From Amblyornis subalaris (lineage: Eukaryota > Chordata > Aves > Passeriformes > Ptilonorhynchidae), in contig JACAXG010000014.1 of NCBI GenBank assembly GCA_018881555.1, positions 10,783,803-10,847,802 on the forward strand: DNA of 64,000 nt, written 5' to 3'. The notes under the pieces were generated by a model. That model was not told where the DNA came from. It did no database searches and worked only from the letters and a program-made list of their open reading frames with translations. Made by a program: the position numbers and the translations under genes. Shown here piece after piece: positions 36,567 to 47,150 of the stretch. The stretch's first letter is position 1. Every line of letters begins with the position of its first letter.

Positions 36567-39360
36567 AAGAAGCTGCAGTACCAGCAACTGAATAGACTCT
36601 GGTAGCTGTGGGAACCAGGTGCCTCTCCCCTTCCCTCGAACCACCTTCCAGAAGCACATCCTGTGAGATGAAAAGAGCCTCATCAGTAGAGCCCAGCTCT
36701 TGCATAGAGGNATGGAAGCAGTGCTGGCCCTCTTAAAGCATTGTCCCATCAGCTCTTTTGCAAGGAAATATGAGAGATTTATTTTTAAGCCACATCTAAT
36801 TAAAAAAAAAAAAAGACAAAAAGGAAGTGGTTGAGGGCATATTTTACTGTGCACTAATGAACTGTAAAGGATATCGTCTGAATTTTTCAGATGTTTCAAA
36901 AGCAGTCCTGCAAAAAGCAAAAGCACTTCACAGAAATCTCTTTGATTTCTAGGTTGTTTTCTACATGTTGGTGCTAAACCAGAACCTCCTTGAACTGAAG
37001 TTCTTTTCTTCTCCCCGTCCCCCACTCCACACTGCCTTCTAACCGCTGACAGTGGGTAAAAATATTCGTGTTTCAGTCCAGTACCTTTATATGCATCTCA
37101 CACTGGAGGGTTTTTTCCATTCCCCTGGGGTTGGGCAGGCCACGATTATCACTCTAATAGAGTTAATTAAGAGCCTTGAGGCCCTGACGTTTTGTTTTCT
37201 TTGGGACCAGACCTATGGCTTGGGCCTCTGAGCTACCTGCTCTGCCCTGGAAAAACAGGCAGGCGAAATCTGGCAACCGGCTCTCCAGGAGCTGTGTGCA
37301 CCCTCTGGCCTCAGCCTCTGCTGCGGGATCAGATGTAGATGTCTCCTCTCTGTTGGCTAAGGTGAGCTCCCTGGAAAGGGACAATGTGTGCTGATCCTTA
37401 ACTGTGAGTTGGACAATAGCTCAAAGAAATAAAAATTGCCCTTGGAAGTGAATCAGCAAGACAAGACATGTCCCNAGAAAGTCCATCTCCGGCATGGGTT
37501 TGATGCTGGCAGAGCAGCAGTTTGCTCAGAGAGCAGGTGAAGGCCATGAGGCTGGGGCTGTTCTCACTTATCCTTGGCACCTGGGAGAACCATCCCCCAA
37601 AGGGAGCTTTTCTCCTTGCCACAGCCTCGCTCAGCTCAATGGGAATCTCTGAGATCAGGTAAGGACTTTTTTTTTTAATAAATACAGGAGCATAGGGTCA
37701 CTCCCAAATGTAGAATAAAATAATAGACGGCTTTTATGTGGGAACCTTGCTGTCCTCTGGAGAGTTATAGACATCAAAGACTCAAAACAGTGGCTAATTG
37801 CAGGTGAGGTTACTCCTGTGAAACAATTAGCCCGTGTGTGCGCGTGTGAAAACGGAGAGGGTGCGTTGGTAGCAAACTGAAGTGTGTGCTATGAAACTGC
37901 CTACACTTTAGGGAACGTTAACTATTCCCTGGCTGAGTTATGGTTCTTCTAAGTGACCAGTTTGAGTCCACAAGATCTTAGTACCCCACTAGCTCCTGTC
38001 CTCTTTCTCAGCTTATAACTGAAATATGAGTCCGAAGAGCACGCACAGGACTTAAATGATGGGGAGAAATGAGGACAAACTAGANTGGTGTTCTGGACAG
38101 CAGACTGTCCTTTAGCTTGTGAGAGCTGTTAATGTAGCAAAGAGGAAAACCGAGATTTGAAAGATAAAATTTAAAGCCTTTGTCTCAAAACTTCACAGAG
38201 CTGTTCAGTAACTTGAAGGACTGGAGTAAACTGTGACTATAATTTGAAATGGTCAAACCTACAAAACCAGGGTGAGAACAGACAGTTTTACATAAAACTG
38301 AAGGCCTCCAAGGAGGTCTCTGAGCTGGACAGTCAACCCTAGTTTGTTTATTACTTCTGTGGAAACTATGATGAACTATAGAAAAAAAATGTCCTTAAGA
38401 GTAGTGAGGAGGGGCTTCAGAGGGAAGGAGTTGAGCTGGTAACTGAACAACAAAACAGCCTTGGGAATTCGTGTCTGAGAAATGTGAGTCTGGAAAGGAT
38501 GAGCAGAGCTGAACAGGCACAGCCCTTGGATGCAGGGTAGCCAATGTTCAAGAGATGAGGCCTGGGGCTGGCTCTGTGGTGAATCNTGTCCGGTCAGAGG
38601 AAGAAACCAAACATGACAGTGAGGGGTAGAAACGAAGGCCTGATGTTTTCACAAGGGTAATGGCCTGGTGTGGGGNCTTGTGTTTCCACCTCAGGTAGAG
38701 GAGAGGCTGAAAAAGCCAAGGAGAAGGGACAGGAACTTGAAGGGCAGACAGCAGTTCTGTGTCAAAGCCAAGTGAAAGGCTCTGCCTATGAGAGTTCTTA
38801 AGATTGTAAAGAGAATTGTGAAGAAGCGATGAAATGGCAAATAACAAGGAAAGTGCACCGATTTTCCCTTTGCTTCTCTTTCACGTGGGAGAGATATTCA
38901 GTGAAGAAGTTAACAACAAGCAGGTTTTCAACAAGCTTGAAAGTAACCAAGGGAAAGTCTTTTATTGGCTTTTTACGCAGTTGATTTTCTTTTCCTTTTT
39001 GCTAGTATCTATGAACTCTGCAGACTGATAAACTGTGAAAAGGCTACTGACATGCAGCTGAGCCTGGAGGGGGNGAGCCTATAAGCATGTAAGAGGGACA
39101 CTAGTCACATTGTGCAGTAATTTGAGCTCTTTGTTCAGAGACAGGAAGCAAAGACCTGTATCCTTGTTTCCTCCTGGGCTTTTGAGGTTCTGCTTCATCC
39201 TTTTAAAGTCTGAGGCAAGACACCTGTCCTCTGAGCTCTGGAACACGCTGTGGCTGCCACTTAACCCCTCTTTTCACGACAGGTATCTCCTCCCTGCACC
39301 AACGGCCTAATTGCATGCGTGCATGTTGACACAGGGTGGAAAGAAGAAAGTCTTTAGTGA
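36567..39360. other. Unique non-coding DNA
   Basis: It contains a 13-A run at 36802-36814, a near-palindrome at about 37910-37935 (AGGGAA and TTCCCT arms around a central gttaac), and a donor-like atcag|gtaagg word near 37660 with no clear exon. No gene is recognised. Confidence 0.6.
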
Positions 39361-39494
39361 AGCAATTAGCTGCTGCCATTGCAGGNCCTGCCACAGGATA
39401 ATTGAGCGCCATTAAGTAATGTTTGGTTCTGAAATGTAGCAATTATCTCGGTAATTGCGAGGACGTTCCTTGAATTGTAACCCATTTTTATTGG
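39361..39494. promoter_or_regulatory. Candidate homeodomain-type enhancer block
   Basis: Six TAAT/ATTA cores occur between 39363 and 39455, in words such as ataattgagc, cattaagtaat, gcaattatc and ggtaattgc, together with several CpG-containing words. This density and texture resembles deeply conserved vertebrate enhancers. It is inference only; conservation has not been tested. Confidence 0.25.
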
Positions 39495-39557
39495 TGNGTT
39501 GAGTGTTTCTGCTCCCGCGGAGCGCCTGGTGTGGGACAGCGGGGAAGCAAGCGGGGA

Positions 39558-39579
39558 GAAGGAAGGAAGGAAGGAAGGG
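39558..39579 (+). repeat. (GGAA)n short tandem repeat
   Basis: Four perfect GGAA units (39561-39576) flanked by GA-rich partial copies. GGAA is also the ETS-factor core, and arrays can bind ETS proteins, but four units is short. Confidence 0.8.
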
Positions 39580-42500
39580 AGCGTGTTCCCTGGGACAGCC
39601 TGCCAGGAGGGAAAACTTAGTGGTGCTTTTTGTGTCACAAGCACTTGATGCTGGGCTGGCTTCATCCTTCTCTGGTCAAGACCTCTCAGCCTGAGCAGGG
39701 GCATTTTCCCCTTCCTGAGACCAAGGCAGAGCTGGGGTGGTGGAGCCTGGGCTGGAGTTTGACCTTGCCAGGTCTCTGTCTCCTTTCAAACAAGTCATTC
39801 TTGCACGGCACCAAGCTCTCTTCTGCTCTTGAGGGTTTGCGGTCCAAGGCCTCTCCCGTGGCAGGAGTGGCGATCCGAGCTCCAAGGGGATGGCGTTGGC
39901 CACTAGAGGGTAGCACAATTAAAAGCATAGGGAAGTCTCTCTTCTCGGAGTGGAACCGGCGGTGNTTGGCGTGCACCGCAGGGATGGTCGGACCTCTGCA
40001 AGCCCCGTGGACACAGTGACTCCAGGCTACCGGCTGCCCGCTGGATGGGGCAGTGCAAGGGCAGAACCGAACTCATGGCGAGGAGAGGACTTGCCACGAT
40101 GAATCAGGAACACGTGGCAGCAGAAGCAGAGAAGGGCTCCCACTGCTGCTCCTGCTCTTCCTGGCCACCNTCCTCATTGCTCCCTCCTCACCGGAGTCCA
40201 GGATCCCAAAGGAGCCTTTTGGCTTGGTTTGACTGTTGGTTTAATGTAATTTCTTGACCTGTGGCTCTGATCCCCAGCTCAGAGCTGGGATATCGCCATG
40301 CCTGATGGACAATACCAAGGTCTTTCTATGTTTTCTGAGTTAACACATCTATAAAAGACTTCTTGGGTTAAAAATACTGGACTATGTACTGTTCTTCTCT
40401 TGGCCTTTGCTGGCATGTACAAAGTGCCATGCACACTAGGAGATGAGAATGCNAGCAGCTTTTAAAATCACACTGTTGTATGAATGGAGATAAATTAGTG
40501 GTGGGTCACAGAAGAAGAAAGGTTTTAATTTTAAAGCGTGCCTCTGGAGCCAAAGGTCAGAGTGGAGCCATCCTCCCTTGAACAAAATCCCCACCACAAC
40601 ACTGTATTAACATGATACTTAAAAATGCAGCTGCGCTCTCGGGTTAAAGTCCTGGCTCTGCAGAGAGCACACTCCGNCAGGATCAGTTTCAAGGATGGAG
40701 AAATGCGGTGTCTGACGCACACTAAAATGTCTGTGTCCTGATCCGCTGTGCAGCAATGCATCAAGCACGTCTTGAAACGTGGGCTCTGCCAGCTGCCAGC
40801 ACGCGCCAGGGACAGGGGGTTAGTTATGATGGTAATGTAGTTAATTGGGGCTATGGAGAAGACTGTGAAGGAGAAAGCAAATGCTTTCCTTACGGTCGTG
40901 TGGCTCATTAGAGCAATTGCATAGCACTGGCAGTGTGAAAGAGCTTTTTCTCTTCAAGGGTATTCGTAGCATGCCAAGAAGCCTTGTTGCTTCATGGGGG
41001 TCATGATGATGTTTCCTTGCTGTGTTTTGGGCAGCACTGGGCCACGAGCAGGTGCATTGCAATAGCACAGTGCAGTGGTATGACGCTGCTGTGAAAGAAT
41101 CCAAGTGACTCNAGGTAGAAATTTCTCATTGCATAGAAAATGGCCAACTTGAAACTGATCCTCACTGGTTGCAGGACATCACCGCTGTGGTAGCAAGACA
41201 TAAGAGCACAGAGTGCTTGTTTAACTGTGAATATGCCCTTGTGACTCATGGGGCAAACTGTGGTCTTTGTGCTGTGTCTGTCCATTTTAAACCAAAATAT
41301 TTATTCACCAGATTGAGACCCATCAGGTTAATGCACCTTCAGAGGTTGTTGCTGGTCAGCTGCCACCAAGGAAAGCTTAATCTGTTTTTCCCAGATATGA
41401 GGAAATGAGAAGTGACTCCTTGCCTACTCTCACACACACACCAGTTAACCTCCAAGAATCCTTGCAGTATTTCCTCTTTTGGATGGGTTTTACACCATTC
41501 TGGTCTCAGATATGTAATCCCCTCTGGAGCAGTGGGGGAGGTCATGTTCAACACCCTCCTTGTCATTTTACAGGCTGCCAAGTGACTTGGGGCTCTTGAG
41601 TTTGTGGTCTGGAGAGGAGAGTGCATGTATTTGTGTGTGTGTGCGCAGGGTTATAGTCATGTCTACAGTGAGAGTCATTGCCTTCTNCAACAAAGGTGTC
41701 CTTCCTAGAGACATGGGCGAGGAGGAATGGACCTTGACTGTACAAACTCATCAGGAACTGAGAAGCACATTTACCCTGTGCCTTCCCTGGCAGCCTCCAG
41801 CTCCCCTGTGCCTCTTGCTGCGTTGCTCTGGGCTGGTACTGTGTGGGCAGGGCTGCCCAGGGGTGGCCAGCAAANACTAGGGAAGCTCTGGAGTGCCTTG
41901 CTGAAGGAAATGAACGTTCACCAGCTGGAAGCACGGGTGTGAACCCGTTCCCCTGGGACATCAGAAGCACGAGCAAGTACAGTAGTGTGCTGAGTTGTGT
42001 GTGTTGGCTTTTTCCTTGTTGCCTTAGGGAACAAACAAGTCTCTCATTAGCCCTGGGGTGGCCTGGTCTGGGCTCTGTNTTCAGGGCGGCACACACTGCT
42101 TCCCTGGCCTGACCCTGACCCTGGAGNGCAACGGGAGGAAGATGACTGGGAGGGGGAGAGCACTGGGGCTATTTTTGCTCCCATATCACTATCTAGTTAG
42201 ACTCCAAGATGCTGTCCTTCACTGCTGTCTGCTGCCTCGCTTGCTCTGTGGCTCTCAAGTGTTTATCATTGACAGGCTGTGAGCAGATGGACTGGCAAGA
42301 AGAGATAAATTTGACCCAAGAAGATGTCATTTGAGGAACAGCTGAGGCTAGTGTTTCACCAGATGTCCCAGCTTTAACCCATTAGCAACTTCAAGGAACT
42401 CGGCATTGTCACTGGCTTAAACACACTCCATTACCATACAGGCAGGGCACAAAGGCTATTGTTACAATTTGCACAAGAAGCAGATATTCCAGGTTTTTCC

Positions 42501-43580
42501 AAGGGAGCTGCCATGAACTCAAGCCCAATAGGGGCATGCAGTAGTGATGTGTNCCATGGTTAATGCTGTCCTCTGCAAGCTTGGCTCAAACAGCTAGAGT
42601 CAGTCAAAATGTTACCCATTTAGTGCCAGATGAGTCTGTTGGTGCAGGAACCAGCAGATACTGTGTTATGACAATACTGACAGATGCTCCCAAAGGCATC
42701 CACGTGATTGGGGTAGCTGGTTTTCCCCTCTATGGCTCTGTACTGGGTGTCCCAAGAGGCACTGCTGCTCCTGCTGCCAGATTAAATGTGTAAGCATGTG
42801 CCTGGTGGCAGTGTACCTGGGGCTGTGACAATGTGGGCTGTTCATCATCGGATTGTACCTAGAAAATACTGCAGAGCAGTGAATGAGCCCGTGTGGGTGG
42901 GTGCATGTGCACAGTCACTGAGCTAGAACGTTACACATGGTTGTACAGAGCACTTTCCAGCACCTCTGATGGAGAGCACACGCAGCACAGAGCAGCGATG
43001 TCTCTGCATCTCACCCACTGCTTCTGTGGCTCTGCCTCTGTGGTCCTCCAGGAAGAGTTGTCATCTGCTGCTCAGATANATTTAACAAACCACATTTAAA
43101 CTGGTAAAAGGAAGTTGTGGCTGTAAGGTCATTCCTTAGTGTAGAGATGTGAGATACTTGAGCCAGTGAGATGAGCTGGTTGTAGCCTGATGATGGGAGT
43201 ATCTCCCACAAGGACAGTATCTCCCAGCTTCCACTGATGGCTTTATCCTGGTTTGTTGGAGGTGGCTTTAACACTGGTTTTGTTGGTGTGGCACTGGGTC
43301 AGTGTTCAGGGTGGCAGGAACACAGGCAGTGTCTNTCAATTTCCCATGTGCCCCTTCTTGCTGTCAGTGTTGTGAAGAGCTAAGTATCTTGGGATTGTTT
43401 CCTATGAGAAGTCTGAAAAAGACCAAGTTTACAGCGTCTTGTATTAAACCCCAACTTGTCACCTTTATCTCTGATGAATCCAGTACCATGTATACTCCCA
43501 ACTGACATAGCCAGACAGCCCAGGGGAAACCGAGCACCTTTTCNTTAGCTGGTGTTTGTTTATGGATGTTTTCTACCCCA
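39580..43580. other. Unique non-coding DNA
   Basis: A moderately GC-rich stretch with many overlapping short open frames on both strands (up to 177 codons on - at 41563-42096), none with family similarity. A GT-rich run lies at 41632-41647. Nothing else is supported. Confidence 0.6.
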
Positions 43581-43650
43581 GGCAAAATTGAGTCTAATCA
43601 AATTGCCCTTTTCAAATTAATTGCCTTGTTCAAGGCTTGATCTGGGAGGT
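43581..43650. promoter_or_regulatory. Candidate regulatory block, TAAT and inverted motifs
   Basis: The words tctaatcaaattg and tcaaattaattgcc are followed by gccttgttcaaggc, an inverted pair of CAAGG half-sites separated by two bases. The arrangement looks like factor-binding DNA, but no specific factor can be assigned and conservation is untested. Confidence 0.2.
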
Positions 43651-43746
43651 GGAAGAACAACTCCTCTCGCTTTATCTGGGAGAGTGTGAGGGAGTGTTTG
43701 GCGTGAGCCTGTTTCAAATGCAGCACTTCTCTTGCTGGGTCTCTAC

Positions 43747-43771
43747 CCTGTGATTCTGGGGAAATCACAGG
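43747..43771. repeat. Perfect 9-bp hairpin beside a B-box-like word
   Basis: Bases 43747-43755 pair exactly with 43763-43771 across a 7-base loop. The 3' arm runs into ggttcaaattc (43770-43780), 10 of 11 matches to the polymerase III B box. No A box or cloverleaf can be built, so this is not a tRNA gene. It may be an old tRNA-derived SINE scrap or chance. Confidence 0.4.
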
Positions 43772-43867
43772 TTCAAATTCGCCTCTCTCTTTCCTTTAAA
43801 GCCCTGGAGTAAGNATCCGTCTTGGCAGCAGTCTGTGCAGATTTCTACCAAATTTTGTAAGGTATTT

Positions 43868-43925
43868 AGGGCCAGATTTTCAGCCAGTATAAACCAAAGT
43901 CCTCAGATCCCTATAAATCTGTCCT
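43868..43925 (+). repeat. Old palindromic MITE-like terminus
   Basis: It begins agggccagattttcagcc followed by agtataaacc, which resembles the GGGCCAGATTYTCAGCTGGTGTAAA terminus of short palindromic elements that are common in turtle, crocodilian and bird genomes. The matching inverted arm is not present intact; only cctcagatccc at about 43901-43911 hints at it. Family name not assigned. Confidence 0.4.
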
Positions 43926-45224
43926 TTTCCTGNTGAGGCAATGCCATATATTTCTTGACCTTTTCCTGGTCGTTTGGGAGAATGCTAACACTGAAGTNAG
44001 GGGTTGATGTGTACCAGCAGATTTTTTTCCCTTGCAACCAGTTTAATCTGAGCTTCTTCAGGGGAGCCACTCCTGGGTTCAATCACAAAGCTGAGAGCTC
44101 CATACCGCAAGGGTTGCACTGCAGACAATTTTTGTGCTTGAGCAGGGCTCCAAGTGCTCGGCTGTGAATGCCAGCATTTACACGAGCTGCCCAGCTGCTT
44201 TCAGATGTGTGTGTTGTTTACATGCAGACTCCAGCTGGTTGCTACAGTAGGATCTGGCCAGGCAGGGTCTGTTGGGAAAAAGCCTCCCTCTGCTACAGAG
44301 ACGAGACAGTGTCTGAGTTGCTAGCAGGACAAGCTGGCTGCTTTTATCACCCTGAGACTTGCCTTCTGGACAAGAAAAGTCACAAAATCTGCCCCAGAAA
44401 GGCAAAGGAGTTAGTGTTGTTAATCTACACAAAAGATGCTGGCACTCCCTGTACTGGGGCATTCCATGTCTCTGCTGCACTTGTAGTGACAGCTCTGTTG
44501 TGACTTGGGAGGGCAAGAAGTACAGAACGCAAGAAATCCCTCTTTCTGTCCTACCAGTTATGATTTCGGCCACAAAACAGTCTCTTTTCCTAGGAGATCA
44601 CCTCTTCCCAACTCTCTCTGCCCCTTTGGGTGTCACAGGGGATCTTCAAATGGAAAGATACAATAATGAGGACAGAGTTTATTAGAAATAGTGCTCAGAT
44701 AGGCAAAACTAGAAGCTGTTCTATGCACTGGGCTGGGGAATCCAGCACCACTGTGGGCTGACCTTCCCAGGCTGTCCATATGTGAGTGGGTGTTTTAAAT
44801 ATCAACATTTTATTGGCATTTAATCAATATTTCATTCAAGAAGGATTTTCTGTTCCTCCCACTTCTCTCCCCACTCCCCAGAGTGCTGGGAAGTTCATCC
44901 CAGAAAACAAAGAGACTGGAAGATGTGTGTCTCTTCGGGGTTTTTTGAGAACTGATAAGAATTGTGGAAAGTCCCATAGGTGTGCATTTTCCTTCATTAC
45001 TCAATCAGACTTGGTGTTAATATTTCTTAGGAACCTGCTGCTCTCTGTTTCACACAGTTTGATTGTTATGACATGTACGGTAGCTGACATTTAAAATCCA
45101 TTGAACTGGGGCCAACATCTTCTCAATGGCCACTGACTGGGAATTCTGTGATTTTTTTTTTAGATACCTGTTGTGAATGGTTCACCCCTGCCTTTCCAGA
45201 GGAGCTGAGCGTGTTCTGAAATAG
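43926..45224. other. Unique non-coding DNA
   Basis: No gene, repeat family or RNA is recognised. Open frames of about 100-130 codons near 44168-44685 exist on both strands at once, which marks stop-poor composition and not coding. Confidence 0.6.
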
Positions 45225-45335
45225 AGCATGACGTGCTCCTAGGTTAGCTGTTTTAATGAGATCTGTGGAGCAGCTTGCTCCTGCAGTCTCATTATTCTAC
45301 TGCCTAGTAATTGTTAATGGGAATTTTCTTTGCAG
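45225..45335. promoter_or_regulatory. Candidate conserved non-coding block
   Basis: The segment holds TTTTAATGAG, TCATTATT, AGTAATTG and GTTAATGG words and a 6-bp inverted repeat ggagca-gct-tgctcc (45267-45281). The texture is typical of conserved enhancers. It lies about 330 bp upstream of the young CR1. Untested inference. Confidence 0.22.
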
Positions 45336-45665
45336 AGAAAGTGAGTATCATGTCAGGATAAAAATTGCTGGGGCTTATCTACTTCTTTCTGATTAGGTTC
45401 CTCAGTCAATGTTTTCTGATTAGGAAAAGAAGAATGTATTGGAAATGCTATGTTTAGGAAAACTACTCTTGACAAGTAGAACTGTGGGAGTTTGCTGACA
45501 TCGTATTTCAGATACAAAATGCAAATTTTTTTTGTTTTAAAATGTTGCATGAGAAAATGTGGATTTGTTTTATTGGGGATTTTTTATTATTTGTTTTTTA
45601 ACTAAGAGCAAAGCAAGAGAATAAGATGCCTTACATTGTTTTACTGGGCAAAAGTGTTACTCTTT

Positions 45666-45957
45666 CATTCGGTCTCTCCTCCCAGGCAACCACTGACAGA
45701 ACAAGAGGACACAGCCTTAAGCTGTGCCAGGGGAAGTTTAGGTTAGACATCAGCAAAAAATTCTTCACTGAAAGAGTGATTGGGCACTGGAATCGTCTGC
45801 CTAGGGAGGTGGTGGAGTCACTGTCCCTGGACATGTTTAAAAAAAGACTGGACGTGGCACTCAGTGCCATGGTTTAGTTGATAGGTGGTGTTAGGTCATA
45901 GGTTGGACTTGATGATCTCAAAGGTCTTTTCCAACCTAGTTCATTCTGTGATTCTGT
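45666..45957 (+). mobile_element. CR1 LINE, 5'-truncated 3' end
   Basis: A young avian-type CR1 fragment. The + frame still reads the C-terminus of ORF2 (RTRGHSLKLCQGKFRLDI, then KKFFTERVIGHWNRLPREVV) without frameshift to its native stop at 45875-45877, followed by the short 3' UTR (aggttggacttgatgatctc, cttttccaacctag) and a degenerate attctgtgattctg tail. About 290 bases of a roughly 4.5 kb family element remain, the usual result of incomplete reverse transcription. It is inactive. It inserted next to a possible enhancer block and is followed by a 27-bp tandem duplication. Confidence 0.93.
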
Positions 45958-45990
45958 TTTAAATGTATAACCCATTCTATGCAGCAGAGC

Positions 45991-46044
45991 AATGTTTCCT
46001 TCTTGATGGTTAGTGGGAATGTTTCCCTCTTGATGGAAGTGAGA
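45991..46044 (+). repeat. 27-bp tandem duplication, two copies
   Basis: The two copies each start with aatgtttcc and share cttgatgg, differing at a few positions. They lie 34 bases after the CR1 tail. Confidence 0.7.
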
Positions 46045-46944
46045 AGACACTGATGCTACAGTTAAGCACAGATCCTGCAAGGGCAGAACAGTATGAACTG
46101 CCCGGTTGCTGGTGACATCTGTGCTGGCTTCTGGGCAAGGTGCCTCTCTTGCCGTTTCAGTCCATGCTTTCCTTCACCCTACATGGCAAACCCACGTGGG
46201 CTGTGGCTTCAGGTGACCTGGGAGCGGTGGGGAGAGAAATCAGTGCCTCGTGCTGCCCCTTACCATGCACCATCCTGCAGTGCCAATGGCACAGTTGTGT
46301 TTTGTCTGACCTGGCTCATCCCTGTGCCTCTTACCTCCTTGCAGCAGTCCCAGGTGAGGAGAGAACCATTCTTAGAAATGTNCCCAAGTCCCAGAGCTGC
46401 TGAGGTCAGTGATCCTCTGAGCTCAAGCCAACATGGAGCTGAGCAGACATTCGCTGGTAAGCTCAGGTGGCTGCACAGCCCTCACCTTGCTGGGACCACA
46501 GGGTGCTTGGCCTGGCCTCGGGGCTCTCCTGCACTGAGAGCAGCAGGTGATTTCCANAGCAGCCTTTATGGGAGCTGCAGCCCAGGGAATGGCTGGGTTC
46601 ACCCCCGGGAGGGATCTCGGGGGTTCACTGCGGGCCAGGCGTGAGGAAGTCACCGCCGCTGCCTGGCTTAGATCTTCCAAAACTGCTGAAGGCAGAAAGG
46701 AGAACAAGCAGCAGACAGCAAAGGGAAGATTAATTGGCCAGCTGCCTGAAGGGCTGGTTGGGGTTGTATTTCTTGTTCTTANCCTTGCAAATTTCTGCAG
46801 GATTGTAAATCTTGAGCTGTTTCCCAAATGGAGAGACTTCAGGTGTGTTTTTTTAAATAAGCAAACCTGAGCATACTTAAGTTCTTTGACTCAACACCCA
46901 GGAATTCCNATTGGCTTTATTACATGCTGACAAGCGTGCTGGGG
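46045..46944. other. Unique non-coding DNA
   Basis: A GC-rich stretch with a 183-codon + frame (46093-46644) that has two N positions and no family similarity, opposed by a 134-codon - frame. It is read as chance. A cluster of short pyrimidine tracts, CAG and GTGAGG words lies near 46330-46360 but would delimit only a 9-base exon. Confidence 0.55.
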
Positions 46945-47150
46945 AAAGCAGAACAGATCAATGGCTGTGTTTGAAGCGGGCCATAAATCACTTGTGACAC
47001 CAGGCAGCAGATTGAGCGACTCGCCTTGTTCCTCCTCCCCTCCCAGCACCCCGGCGCTGACCCTGGCTTGCCACTGAGCCCCGGGGAGAGCTACCCGTGA
47101 TTAACGCTGCAAATGAGATCCTGGCCCAGTCAGCAGCAGGCAAACTTGAG
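46945..47150. promoter_or_regulatory. Candidate conserved non-coding block
   Basis: It has an AT/GC-mixed texture with ccataaatcac (Cdx/Hox-like), gattgagcgactcgcc, gattaacgctgcaaatgag and several CpGs, unlike the flanking sequence. It is the fourth such block within 8 kb (with 39.4, 43.6 and 45.3 kb). Conservation cannot be checked here. Confidence 0.22.

Noticed and set aside
36399..37025. Longest open frame in the window, 208 codons on the - strand
   Set aside because: It reads antisense through the CR1 tail at 36505-36566, passes through a poly-A/poly-T run (read as a Phe-rich stretch), includes an N codon, and has no recognisable domain or splice context.
41563..42096. 177-codon open frame on the - strand
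   Set aside because: It crosses a GT/CA microsatellite-like patch and three N codons, and no family is recognised. Frames on the other strand are equally long here.
43770..43780. Possible tRNA gene (B-box-like ggttcaaattc)
   Set aside because: No A box at the right distance, no anticodon arm and no acceptor stem can be built around it.
46093..46644. 183-codon open frame on the + strand
   Set aside because: No domain, no supporting splice sites, two N codons and a long opposing frame. Consistent with chance in GC-rich sequence.
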